Source of the DNA: Mycolicibacterium tusciae
GTDB lineage: Bacteria > Actinomycetota > Actinomycetes > Mycobacteriales > Mycobacteriaceae
Direction of reading: 5' to 3'
DNA: 64,000 nt
Assembly (NCBI RefSeq): GCF_002086795.1
Contig: NZ_MVIM01000011.1
Coordinates: 62,001-126,000 of the forward strand
The stretch's first letter is position 1. Every line of letters starts with the position of its first letter. The position numbers and the translations under genes are program-made. Under the pieces are notes generated by a model. That model saw nothing but the letters and a program-made list of their open reading frames with translations, searched no databases and was not told the origin of the DNA. Of this stretch, positions 32,999-41,674 are shown one piece after another.

Positions 32999-34422
32999 GC
33001 CGGCTCATACGTTTCGGAGTCATCGGCGCCCTAGTGGTGGCGTTGATCGGTGGCCTCTACGTGGTCTGGCCACGCGTCACCACATACAAGGTGGTCGGCT
33101 ATTTCGCCTCGGCCGCCGGCGTGTACCCGGGTGACGAAGTACGCGTGGTCGGCGTTCCGGTCGGCATGATCGAATCGATCACGCCCCAGGCCGATGCCGT
33201 CAAGATCACCATGCGGGTCAACAACGACGTCAAGATCCCCGCCGATGCCCGTGCAGTGATCATGTCGCCGAATATCGTTGCCGCCCGGTTCGTTCAGCTC
33301 ACGCCGGTCTACAAGGACGGCGCGGCGATGCAGGACGGTGCCACCATCGAGTTGAACCGCACCGCCGTGCCGGTGGAGTGGGACGACGTCAAGACCGAGC
33401 TGACGCGGCTGAGCCAGCAGCTCGGGCCGTCCGCGGGCCAGGTTCAGGGGCCGTTGAGCGAGTTCGTCAACCAGGCCGCCGATACCTTCGACGGCAACGG
33501 CGATTCGTTCCGCAACGCGCTGCGCGAACTGTCGCAGACCGCGGGACGGTTGGGTGACTCGAGCACCGACCTGTTCGGCACGGTGAAGAATCTGCAGATC
33601 CTGGTCGACGCGCTTTCGAAGAGCAACGAACAGATCGTCCAATTCAGTGGACATTTGGCGTCGGTGTCTCAGGTGCTGGCGGACAGCACGGTGGGTCTCG
33701 ACAGCACGGTGGGCAGCCTCAACCAGGCCCTTTCGGACGTCCGCGGCTTCCTCGACGAGAACAACGAGACGCTGGTCAACAGCATCAACAGGCTGACCGA
33801 CTTCACCAGCATCCTCACGAACCAGACCGACGACGTCGAGCAGATCCTGCATGTCCTGCCGAATGCGATGGTGAACTTCTACAACATCTACAACCCGGCG
33901 CAGGGCACCGCCAATGGTCTGCTCGGCCTGCCGGAGTTCCAGAACCCGGTGCAGTTCATCTGCGGCAACTTCGACGGCGCCGGCATCCCCGACTACGACA
34001 AGCGGTCCGAGATCTGCCGCCAACGAATGGCCCCGGTGTTGAAGCGTCTCGCGATGAACTTCCCACCGTTCATGGAGCACGGGATCAACACGATCACCGC
34101 CTATAAGGGTCAGGTCATCTACGACACCCCGGCCACCGAGGCCAAGGCCAAGACGTACATCCCGTACCTGGAGTGGATTCCGGCCGACGGGCGGTTCCCG
34201 CCGCGGCAGGGTGATCCAGGAGATCCCAGCGCGTTGCTGCTTCCGCAGCCCGCGGTGCCGGGACCGCCGCCGCCAGCGCAGCCGTACACGCTCGGTCCGG
34301 TGATACTCCCGCCTGGTCCGGCGCCCGCGCCCGGTCCGGTTCCGGGTGCGCCGCCCGCGCCGATTCCGCCCGGTCCGCTTCCCGCCGAGGCCGGCGGCGT
34401 CCCGCATGGAGGTGGACAGTGA
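32995..34422 (+). CDS. mce4D: Mce-family protein Mce4D with a proline-rich tail
   Basis: This 475-residue MCE protein has an N-terminal anchor (GVIGALVVALIGGLYVVWPR), the MCE domain VYPGDEVRVVGVPVGMIESI and a helical middle. After about residue 400 comes a tail of Pro/Ala/Gly repeats (PGPAPAPGPVPGAP). The tail is probably disordered and may reach into the outer envelope. It overlaps its neighbours by 4 bases on each side, inside the mce4 operon. Confidence 0.94.
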   Translation: MSRLIRFGVIGALVVALIGGLYVVWPRVTTYKVVGYFASAAGVYPGDEVRVVGVPVGMIESITPQADAVKITMRVNNDVKIPADARAVIMSPNIVAARFVQLTPVYKDGAAMQDGATIELNRTAVPVEWDDVKTELTRLSQQLGPSAGQVQGPLSEFVNQAADTFDGNGDSFRNALRELSQTAGRLGDSSTDLFGTVKNLQILVDALSKSNEQIVQFSGHLASVSQVLADSTVGLDSTVGSLNQALSDVRGFLDENNETLVNSINRLTDFTSILTNQTDDVEQILHVLPNAMVNFYNIYNPAQGTANGLLGLPEFQNPVQFICGNFDGAGIPDYDKRSEICRQRMAPVLKRLAMNFPPFMEHGINTITAYKGQVIYDTPATEAKAKTYIPYLEWIPADGRFPPRQGDPGDPSALLLPQPAVPGPPPPAQPYTLGPVILPPGPAPAPGPVPGAPPAPIPPGPLPAEAGGVPHGGGQ

Positions 34423-35615
34423 CACGCAAGCCGGTGCGCCTCAAAGCGGGTCGCGCGGCCACCCGGACGCTGGCCATCGGCTCCGGCGCAGTGCTACTCG
34501 CCGGCTGCCAATTCGGCGGGCTGAACTCGCTCGACATGCCCGGCACCGCCGGGCACGGCAAGGGCTCCTTCTCCATCACGGTGGAAGTGTCCGACGTGGC
34601 GACGCTGCCGCAGAACTCGCCGGTGCTGGTTGACGACGTCACGGTCGGCAGCGTTTCGGGAATCGAGGCCGTTCAGCGTCCCGATGGCAGCTTCTACGCG
34701 GCGGTGAAACTGTCGCTGGACGAAAACGTCAAGCTGCCGGAGAACTCGACGGTGCGCGTCGGGCAGACCTCACTGTTGGGTTCGCAGCACATCGCGCTGG
34801 CCCCGCCGATTGATCAGGAGCCCGTTGGCCAACTGCGTGACGGCGCTCAGATTCCGCTGAGTGACGGCAGCCGCGCTCCGACGACGGAGGAAGTGCTGTC
34901 CGCGTTGGGTACGGTCGTCAACAAGGGCAATCTCGGTGCGCTGCAAGACATCACGCAGGAGATCTACAATGCGGTGGCCGGCCGTGAAGGGCAGTTCGCC
35001 GGTCTGATCCCGCGGCTTGCCGAACTGGCCTCGTCGTTGAATCGCCAGACCGACGACATCATCGCGACAGCCGAGGGCCTGAACCGATTCGCCGGTGTCC
35101 TCGCGCGCAGCAAGGATGATCTGGGCCGGGCGCTGGACACGTTGCCGGGAGCACTGCGGGTGCTGAACGAGAACCGTGGCCATATCGTCGATGCGTTCGC
35201 GGGGCTGCAGCGGCTTGGCACGGTGGCGTCGCGCATCCTGTCCGAAACCTCGGAAGACTTCACGCAGGACATGATCGCCCTGTACTCGGTGATCAAGCCG
35301 ATCAACGACACTCGTGCGGATCTCGTGTACAGCCTCGACAGCCTGGCGACGTTTCCGTTCCCCGGCAAGAACCTGCCCAAGGTGGCCAGAGGCGACTACT
35401 TCAACGTCTTCTCGACCTTCGATCTGACGATTCGGCGGCTCGGCGAGACCATCTTCACGACGTCGTTCTTCGACCCGAACATGAAGCGCCTCGCCGAAGT
35501 GGTGAGCCCGCCGGAATTCCTCACCGGAGAAATGGCCAACTTGTCAGGACAGGCCGCTGACCCGTTCAGTATCCCGGCAGGCACCGCGTCGGGCCAGGAG
35601 GTGCCAGCAGAGTAA
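34419..35615 (+). CDS. mce4E: Mce-family lipoprotein Mce4E (LprN)
   Basis: This 398-residue MCE protein has a lipoprotein signal: basic N-terminus, hydrophobic stretch and lipobox LLAGC with Cys near residue 29. The MCE domain lies in VLVDDVTVGSVSGIEAVQRP. A helical region follows. The E subunit is the lipid-anchored member of each Mce complex, known as LprN in M. tuberculosis. GTG at 34419 overlaps mce4D, and mce4F begins on the last base of its stop. Confidence 0.94.
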   Translation: MTRKPVRLKAGRAATRTLAIGSGAVLLAGCQFGGLNSLDMPGTAGHGKGSFSITVEVSDVATLPQNSPVLVDDVTVGSVSGIEAVQRPDGSFYAAVKLSLDENVKLPENSTVRVGQTSLLGSQHIALAPPIDQEPVGQLRDGAQIPLSDGSRAPTTEEVLSALGTVVNKGNLGALQDITQEIYNAVAGREGQFAGLIPRLAELASSLNRQTDDIIATAEGLNRFAGVLARSKDDLGRALDTLPGALRVLNENRGHIVDAFAGLQRLGTVASRILSETSEDFTQDMIALYSVIKPINDTRADLVYSLDSLATFPFPGKNLPKVARGDYFNVFSTFDLTIRRLGETIFTTSFFDPNMKRLAEVVSPPEFLTGEMANLSGQAADPFSIPAGTASGQEVPAE

Positions 35616-37432
35616 TGTACAGCCGAACTACACGAATTCAGTTGTGGGTCTTCGCCGTTGTCACGGTGCTGGCCGTCGGTGCGATCGCTATGCTGTATGT
35701 GCGCGTGCCCGCCCGACTTGGCATCGGCACGTACGAGGTCACCGCGAATTTCGTGGCCGGTGGCGGACTGTACGAGAACGCCAACGTCACCTTCCGCGGT
35801 GTGCAGGCAGGCCGGGTCGAGTCCGTCAGGCTGACCAATGACGGTGTCGCGGCGCGCATGCGGATCAACAGCACCATCAAGATCCCGGAGAACTCCACCG
35901 CCACCGTCAAGAGCGTGTCGGCGGTCGGCGAACAGTACGTGGATTTCGTCCCGCCCGCGGATCCCTCGCAGGCGCTGCTACGCAACGGCGCAACCATCCC
36001 CAAGGATCGGACGGCGATCCCGCAGGACGTCGCCGAGCTGTTGCAAGAGGCCGAGAGCCTGGTGGCCAGCCTTGACAACACCCGCCTCCAGGATCTGCTG
36101 CGTGAGACGTTCGCGGCGTTCAACGGCTCAGGGCCCGAGCTCGCGCGACTGCTCTCCTCGGCGCGGACGCTGATTGACGAGGCCAACGCGAGCTGGCCGC
36201 AGACCTCGACGCTGATCGACCAGGCGGGACCGTTCCTGGACGCGCAGATCCGAAGTGGCGACGACATCCGGTCGTCCTCCGAAGGCCTTGCGCGCCTGAC
36301 CACTGAAGTGGCAAACGCCGACCCTCAGGTGCGTGACCTGCTCGCCACCGCGCCGGGAGCCGCCGCCGAGGCCAGCGAGACGTTCTCGGGCATCCGCCCG
36401 TCGTTCCCGGTGCTCGCCGCCAACCTGGCCAACTTCGGCCGCGTCGGCGTCATTTATCACAAGTCGATCGAACAGGCGCTGGTCGTGTTTCCGGCCCTAC
36501 AGGCGTCTCTGCTGACGATCGGCGGTCAGCTTCCCGTGAGCGAGGGCGGCAAGCAGGACTTCAAGATCTCGATCAACGACCCGCCGCCGTGCATCACCGG
36601 ATTCCTGCCAGGGGCGGAGATCCGCACACCCGGTGACACGACCATTCGCGATCTGCCCACGGACCTGTACTGCAAGGTCCCGCAGAACGATCCGAGCGTG
36701 GTGCGTGGCGCGAGGAACTACCCGTGCCAGGAGTTCCCCGGCAAGCGGGCCCCGACGATCCAGTTGTGCCGCGACCCGGCCGGCTATGTGCCGCTGGGCA
36801 ACAACCCATGGCGCGGTCCGCCGGTGCCGATCGGCACGCCGTCGGACATCATGGAGGATGACACGCCCGAGGATGGGCGAAACATCCTGCCGCCCAACAA
36901 GTTCCCGTATATCCCGCCGGAAGCTGATCCTGATCCGGGATATCCCGTCGCGCCCGGCCTGCTGCCGCCTGACGCGCCAAGGGGCCCCGGACCGGCGCCG
37001 CATCAGCCGTGGCCGTACATTCCACCGCCGAATTCGGGACCGCCGCCGCCGCCGTACACGGCGTGGATTCCGCCGGCGCCGTATCCGAATGCCTGGCCGC
37101 CGCCGGCGATCCCGCCGGGCTGGACGACCAATCCGACCAATCCGCCGGACATCTTCGCCGGGCCCTATGGGCCACCGCCACCGCCGGCGCCCGCGCCACC
37201 TCCTTCGGGACTGCCACCTGCGGCTGCGCCGCTCGCGGGATTGTCAGACGCAGCGCCGTCACCTGCGGGAACGCCACCTGCGGCCGGTGGGGCTGCCTAC
37301 GGGACGTACGATCAGCACACAGGAGTCTTCGTTGACCCGGCCGGCGGTACGGGGGTGTACGCGCCCGGTGCCGCTGATCTGCGGCCAACTGAGAACTGGC
37401 TTGATCTGATGCTGTATCCGAAGCAGGTGTAA
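35615..37432 (+). CDS. mce4F: Mce-family protein Mce4F with a long proline-rich tail
   Basis: This 605-residue MCE protein, longer than the usual 560 or so, has an N-terminal anchor (LWVFAVVTVLAVGAIAMLYV), the MCE domain LYENANVTFRGVQAGRVESV and a helical region. From about residue 430 comes a tail of about 130 residues of Pro/Ala/Gly repeats (PPPPAPAPPPSGLPPAAAP), ending in a short structured segment DLRPTENWLDLMLYPKQV. It overlaps mam4A at the stop. The tail differs most from relatives and may tether the tube to the outer layers. Confidence 0.94.
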   Translation: MYSRTTRIQLWVFAVVTVLAVGAIAMLYVRVPARLGIGTYEVTANFVAGGGLYENANVTFRGVQAGRVESVRLTNDGVAARMRINSTIKIPENSTATVKSVSAVGEQYVDFVPPADPSQALLRNGATIPKDRTAIPQDVAELLQEAESLVASLDNTRLQDLLRETFAAFNGSGPELARLLSSARTLIDEANASWPQTSTLIDQAGPFLDAQIRSGDDIRSSSEGLARLTTEVANADPQVRDLLATAPGAAAEASETFSGIRPSFPVLAANLANFGRVGVIYHKSIEQALVVFPALQASLLTIGGQLPVSEGGKQDFKISINDPPPCITGFLPGAEIRTPGDTTIRDLPTDLYCKVPQNDPSVVRGARNYPCQEFPGKRAPTIQLCRDPAGYVPLGNNPWRGPPVPIGTPSDIMEDDTPEDGRNILPPNKFPYIPPEADPDPGYPVAPGLLPPDAPRGPGPAPHQPWPYIPPPNSGPPPPPYTAWIPPAPYPNAWPPPAIPPGWTTNPTNPPDIFAGPYGPPPPPAPAPPPSGLPPAAAPLAGLSDAAPSPAGTPPAAGGAAYGTYDQHTGVFVDPAGGTGVYAPGAADLRPTENWLDLMLYPKQV

Positions 37433-38127
37433 TGACGTCCACCCCGACACCACCGGGGAAGCCCGTGCGCCGGCGCGCTTCCAGGCCGGCCGGTCCGACC
37501 GCCGGCAAGGCCCCCGAGGTCACCGCAGTAAGCGTTCCGACGGCTGAAGCGGTCAGCGCGACGACCGCTCGCAAGGTCGTCAAGCCCGTGGTCCCGCCGT
37601 CGCGCCGGTCGGCGCCCAGCCGACTCGTCACGATCGTGGCGCTGGCCTGTGGGCTTGTGGCGACCGCCATTGTGGGCGCCGCGGTGGCCGTGCTGATCGT
37701 CCAGGAGAACAACGCCGAAGAAGTGCAGGCGCGCGACCAGCGGTTTGTCGACACCGCGACGCAGGTCGTGGTGAACATGTTCAGCTTCAAGCCGGACAGC
37801 ATCGACGACAGCGTCGACCAGTTCTACAACAGCACCAGCGGCCCGCTGCGCGACATGTTCAGCCAGAACAACAATGTCGAGAATCTCAAGGCGATCTTCC
37901 GGCAGACCGGCGGCAGTTCCGAGACGGTGATCAACGGCGCCGCGCTGGAGAGCTTCGACGATGTCAGCAACAACGCAACGGTGTTGGTCTCGGCGAGGGT
38001 CACCGCCAGTGACATGAACGGGAACAACAGGCCGTCGCAGCCGTACCGGCTGCGCATCATCGTGCACGAGGACGACGACGGGCGGATGACGGCCTACGAC
38101 CTCAACTACCCCAACGGCGGTAACTGA
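37432..38127 (+). CDS. mam4A: Mce-associated membrane protein Mam4A
   Basis: This 231-residue protein has a Pro/Arg-rich cytoplasmic N-terminus, one membrane segment (IVALACGLVATAIVGAAVAV, about residues 63-82) and an extracytoplasmic NTF2-like domain with FVDTATQVVVNMFSFKPDSI. Mam proteins stabilise the Mce complexes. It matches Rv3493c and is coupled to mce4F upstream and mam4B downstream by one-base overlaps. Confidence 0.9.
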   Translation: MTSTPTPPGKPVRRRASRPAGPTAGKAPEVTAVSVPTAEAVSATTARKVVKPVVPPSRRSAPSRLVTIVALACGLVATAIVGAAVAVLIVQENNAEEVQARDQRFVDTATQVVVNMFSFKPDSIDDSVDQFYNSTSGPLRDMFSQNNNVENLKAIFRQTGGSSETVINGAALESFDDVSNNATVLVSARVTASDMNGNNRPSQPYRLRIIVHEDDDGRMTAYDLNYPNGGN

Positions 38128-38615
38128 TGCGCTGGATGGTGCGCGGAATCGTCGCGCTGGTGGCTGTCGCGTTCGTGAGTCTCGCCGCGGTGGGTGGCGG
38201 GCTGTACTGGCAGCGGGTGGAGACACGCGGTGAGCAAGCGGCTCGCGCTGAGCTCGGACCGCTTGCGCAGAAACAGATTCCGAGCGTGTTCACCTATGAC
38301 TACAAGACCGTCGAGCGCAACCTCACCGACGCGTCCAGCATGCTCACACCTAGCTACCGCAAGGAGTTCGAGGACAGGGCGAACGCTGAGATCATTCCGC
38401 AGGCCCGGGCTCGAGAACTGGTGAGTCAAGCCAACGTGGTCGGCGTCGGAGTGCTGGACGCGCAGCGGGATTCGGCGGCGGTGATGGTCTACATCAACCG
38501 GACGGTTTCGGACAAGACGAACCGCGAGGAGCCGATCTATGACGGTGCGCGACTGCGCGTCGATTACCAGAAGATCGACGGCAAGTGGCTGATCAACTAC
38601 ATCACTCCGATTTAG
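38127..38615 (+). CDS. mam4B: Mce-associated membrane protein Mam4B
   Basis: This 162-residue protein has an N-terminal membrane segment ([20 protein letters not shown]) and an NTF2-like extracytoplasmic domain ([20 protein letters not shown], then [12 protein letters not shown]). It matches Rv3492c, the last gene of the mce4 operon. Its 3' end overlaps the convergent otsA gene by 14 bases, so the mce4 transcript may extend into otsA antisense. Confidence 0.9.
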   Translation: MRWMVRGIVALVAVAFVSLAAVGGGLYWQRVETRGEQAARAELGPLAQKQIPSVFTYDYKTVERNLTDASSMLTPSYRKEFEDRANAEIIPQARARELVSQANVVGVGVLDAQRDSAAVMVYINRTVSDKTNREEPIYDGARLRVDYQKIDGKWLINYITPI

Positions 38616-40062
38616 CGTCGCGGGTTGCAGCCAGCGCTTCGAGGAACGACTGTGCCCACAGGTCGACGTCGTGTACGAGCACCTGGCGACGCATGGCTCT
38701 CATCCGACGCCTGCCCTCCTCAGGTGTCTGACTCAAGGCCGCTTCGATGGCGTCCTTGACCCCTTCGAGGTGATGCGGATTCGCCTGGTAGGCCTGGCGT
38801 AATTCGGCTGCGGCGCCGGTGAATTCGCTGAGGACCAGGGCGCCGCCGAGGTCGCTTCGGCATGCGACGTACTCCTTCGCGACGAGGTTCATACCGTCGC
38901 GCAGCGGCGTCACGAGCATGACGTCGGCCGCGACGAAAAAGGCGATCAGCTCGTCGCGAGGTATCGGCCTGTGCAGGTAGTGCACGATCGAATGTCCGAC
39001 CTCGGCGTGTTCACCGTTGATGTGGCCGACCTGACGTTCGATGCTCTCGCGCATCGCGATGTAGCTCTCGACTCGCTCCCGGCTCGGCGTCGCGAGCTGA
39101 ACCAACACGGTGTCCTCACGATTCGCGCGGCCCTCGTCGAGCAGCTCCGAGAACGCCTTGAGCCGGACGTCGATGCCCTTCGTGTAATCGAGCCGGTCCA
39201 CGCCGAGCAGAATCTTTCGCGGATTGCCGAGCTCGCGGCGAATCTCCTTGGCCCGCTGACGGATCGGGCGTGTCCGCGCCTGCTGATCGAGAGCCGTCGA
39301 ATCGATGGAGATCGGAAACGCGCCGACTTTGACGGTGCGCGAGCCGACTTCGATCTCACCGAACCTGGAACGCACGCCGATGTTGGCGCGCGAGGTGTTG
39401 GCGCCCACCAGCCGACGAGCCAGGATCAGGAAGTTCTGCGCGCCTCCGGGCAGGTGGAAGCCGACGAGATCAGAGCCGAGCAGCCCCTCGATTATCTCGG
39501 TACGCCAAGGCATCTGCATGAACAGCTCGACCGGTGGGAACGGGATGTGCAGAAAGAAGCCGATGGTCAGGTCGGGTCGCAGCTCCCGCAGCATCTTCGG
39601 AACGAGCTGCAGCTGATAGTCCTGGATCCACACCGTGGCGCCGCTGGCCGCCGTTTTCGCTGTCGCGTCCGCGAACCGGCGGTTGACGTCGACGTACCGG
39701 TCCCACCACTCGCGGTGGTAGATCGGCTTGACGATGACGTCGTGATACAGGGGCCACAGCGCCGCATTCGAGAAGCCCTCGTAGTACTCGGCGATGTCGT
39801 CGGCGGACAAGCTGACCGGACAGAGCAGCATGTCGTCCTGCTCGATCGGCTCGTCACCGGCGTCGGGTACGCCTGGCCAACCGATCCAGGCACCCCGACG
39901 GCGGCGCAGAAGTGGTTCCAGAGCTGTCACGAGGCCGCCCGGGGCCCGTTTCCACGTCGTGGTGCCGTCCGGCAGCCGTTCCATGTCTATGGGCAGCCGG
40001 TTGGCGACCACGACGAAGTCGGAATCTCCGGAGCTGACCTTCCGGTCACCCCCCCGACTCAC
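38602..40062 (-). CDS. otsA: Trehalose-6-phosphate synthase OtsA
   Basis: This 486-residue GT20 enzyme makes trehalose-6-phosphate from a nucleotide-glucose donor and glucose-6-phosphate. Motifs seen are [14 protein letters not shown] at the start, the donor-side [34 protein letters not shown] with the catalytic Arg/Lys, and [18 protein letters not shown] at 40062 follows the stop of a 54-residue gene with no spacer, so its translation probably depends on that gene. It matches Rv3490 beside the mce4 operon. Confidence 0.93.
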   Translation of the reverse strand: MSRGGDRKVSSGDSDFVVVANRLPIDMERLPDGTTTWKRAPGGLVTALEPLLRRRRGAWIGWPGVPDAGDEPIEQDDMLLCPVSLSADDIAEYYEGFSNAALWPLYHDVIVKPIYHREWWDRYVDVNRRFADATAKTAASGATVWIQDYQLQLVPKMLRELRPDLTIGFFLHIPFPPVELFMQMPWRTEIIEGLLGSDLVGFHLPGGAQNFLILARRLVGANTSRANIGVRSRFGEIEVGSRTVKVGAFPISIDSTALDQQARTRPIRQRAKEIRRELGNPRKILLGVDRLDYTKGIDVRLKAFSELLDEGRANREDTVLVQLATPSRERVESYIAMRESIERQVGHINGEHAEVGHSIVHYLHRPIPRDELIAFFVAADVMLVTPLRDGMNLVAKEYVACRSDLGGALVLSEFTGAAAELRQAYQANPHHLEGVKDAIEAALSQTPEEGRRRMRAMRRQVLVHDVDLWAQSFLEALAATRDAKSE

Positions 40063-40227
40063 TTACGCCTCGAGTTTCGAGGGTCCAATGCCGAGCATCG
40101 ACAGGAAAATCCGGCACTCGTCGGCGTCGTTCGCATATGCGGCAACGACGCGCCTGGCCTGGCGCGCAGTGCTGTCGGCAAGCGGTTCGACGTCGCCGAG
40201 TTCGGCGGGATCAGATTTCGCAGGCAT
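40063..40227 (-). CDS. Small conserved-looking protein directly upstream of otsA
   Basis: ATG at 40227 opens a 54-residue frame, MPAKSDPAELGDVEPLADST followed by ARQARRVVAAYANDADECRI and FLSMLGIGPSKLEA. TAA is immediately followed by the GTG of otsA. The protein is soluble, mostly helical, with a single Cys and no signal peptide. The zero-gap junction implies tight translational coupling. I know similar short helical proteins in mycobacteria but cannot name a family. It might be a regulator or adaptor of OtsA. Confidence 0.65.
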   Translation of the reverse strand: MPAKSDPAELGDVEPLADSTARQARRVVAAYANDADECRIFLSMLGIGPSKLEA

Positions 40228-40279
40228 ACGACAACTCTAGGGGACGGTGTCATAGCCCCTGTTCGGAGGCTTCCGAAGG

Positions 40280-40642
40280 CTAGTTGCGACCGTCGCCGAA
40301 GACGGGTGCGGGCGGCGGGGTCACCGTCATGGCCTGCTGCTCTTCGGCGAGGCCGATGCACTGACCCGAGTTGTGCCCGGCACAGGGGATGCCCATGACC
40401 GTCGGAATGTCGGGGTTGCCCGGCAACGTCGTGTACGGCGAGGAGCCCGAGTTGGGAACCGTGTGGGGGACGCACACGCCGGTGAACTGGTCGGCCTCCT
40501 CACCGCCGTTGCACGGCTGAGCGATGGGGGCGATGTCGGTGGCCGGCACCGCGAGTACAGAGATTGCGGGGGCCGCGGCAACTGCGACCGCAAAGCCACC
40601 GGCAAGGATCAGTCGTCGAGCTGAGAGCTGGAAGGTCGCCAT
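40280..40642 (-). CDS. Small secreted protein, GHNSGQC family, copy 1
   Basis: This 120-residue protein starts MATFQLSARRLILAGGFAVA and has a signal peptide ending in an AxA-type site near residue 31. The mature part has four Cys and the signature GIPCAGHNSGQCIGLAEEQQ near the C-terminus. It is one of three tandem paralogues (40280, 40743 and 41161). Mycobacterial genomes label similar proteins as Ibp1-like (intersectin-EH binding), a name recalled from annotation and not a proven function. Confidence 0.78.
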   Translation of the reverse strand: MATFQLSARRLILAGGFAVAVAAAPAISVLAVPATDIAPIAQPCNGGEEADQFTGVCVPHTVPNSGSSPYTTLPGNPDIPTVMGIPCAGHNSGQCIGLAEEQQAMTVTPPPAPVFGDGRN

Positions 40643-40742
40643 CGTCACGCTTTCTCTAGTTAGATCGTGTCGTCGGCAAGATTCTATGGAAGCTGCCACC
40701 TTTCTGCACAGCTTCGGTGAGTTCGCTGGTTACAAGCCAGGG

Positions 40743-41099
40743 CTAGGTCACCGTAGGGCTCGCGCTGACGGTGGACCGTGGCGTGACATTCGGGATGAGC
40801 GCTTGGTCCTCGGCCAGACCGATGCACTGACCCGAGTTGTGCCCGATGCACGGAATGCCGTCGATCTCCGGCACATCCGGGTTGGCCGCGGTCGTGGTGT
40901 ACGGGGATCCGGCGTTGGGCACCATGAAGGGCACGCAGGTGGTCGTGAACTGGTCGGGTTCCTCACCACCCGTGCATTGCGCCACGGGTATTCCGGGCTC
41001 GGGCATCGAGTACGCGGCGACGACGGGCGCGGCTGCCGCCGCGACGACGAAGGCGCCGATCAGAAGGTGACGCCGGATCGCGAATGAGGAAGAGGCCAT
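40743..41099 (-). CDS. Small secreted protein, GHNSGQC family, copy 2
   Basis: This 118-residue paralogue starts MASSSFAIRRHLLIGAFVVA, with a signal peptide to about residue 29. The mature domain contains CTGGEEPDQFTTTCVPFMVP and GIPCIGHNSGQCIGLAEDQA, with four Cys in the same order as copy 1. It is independent in frame, with about 100 bases before copy 1, so each copy may have its own promoter. The function is unknown. Confidence 0.78.
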   Translation of the reverse strand: MASSSFAIRRHLLIGAFVVAAAAAPVVAAYSMPEPGIPVAQCTGGEEPDQFTTTCVPFMVPNAGSPYTTTAANPDVPEIDGIPCIGHNSGQCIGLAEDQALIPNVTPRSTVSASPTVT

Positions 41100-41160
41100 T
41101 CCGAGAGTCTAGTGATCGCGCCGTGATTCTGTGGATCTTCTGAGGGAGCGCCCGCCCCGG

Positions 41161-41445
41161 TTAGGGGCTGGAGCTCACGCTGGTGTGCGGCTGAACCAGG
41201 GGAGTCTGGGCCTGCTGCTCTTCGGCGAGTCCGATGCACTGACCCGAATTGTGGCCAACGCAGGGGATTCCGTCGATCGAGGGCAAGTCCGGGTTACCCG
41301 GAATCGTCGTAAACGGCGAAGTTGCGTTTGATCCCCCCTGGTTCGGCACGAGTTCCGGGGTGCACGTCGTGGTGAACAGATCCTCGGATTTGCCGGAGGG
41401 ACAAGCCGCTGTCCGCGGCGCATCGTGGGTCGCCAACGCCGCCAT
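41161..41445 (-). pseudogene. Signal-peptide-less copy 3 of the GHNSGQC family
   Basis: The 94-codon frame begins at ATG 41445 (MAALATHDAPRTAACPSGKS), in register with the region just after the signal peptide of copies 1 and 2. It then has the same mature domain, including GIPCVGHNSGQCIGLAEEQQ. TAG stands directly before this ATG in frame, and no similar signal sequence is seen in the other two frames upstream. It is probably a truncated, decaying copy, although a cytoplasmic form cannot be excluded. Confidence 0.6.
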
Positions 41446-41674
41446 CTAGTTTGCTGTGCCGGCACGGAGCGGCGACGAAGTTTGCCTGCACCCCGCACTG
41501 GGTGGCTCAAGTGTACTCGTAAACAAGGGAATAGCGAGGTGGGTGCATTGTCTGGAAGTTGGCGCTCATCGGACTGTGAATTCGCTGGACGATGGCTGTG
41601 GCACCGCTGAGCGACCGCTTGACCGAGCACCGTAATGTGCAATCTGCCCAACTACGCGAACGAGGTGGTCGGCT

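Noticed and set aside
33031-34425. 464-codon open frame on the minus strand opposite mce4D
   Set aside because: mce4D on the plus strand has anchor, MCE domain and operon overlaps. The reverse frame is an Arg/His-rich shadow.
38971-40398. 475-codon open frame on the plus strand opposite otsA
   Set aside because: OtsA motifs are complete on the minus strand, and the plus frame also runs through the 54-residue gene and shows no domain.
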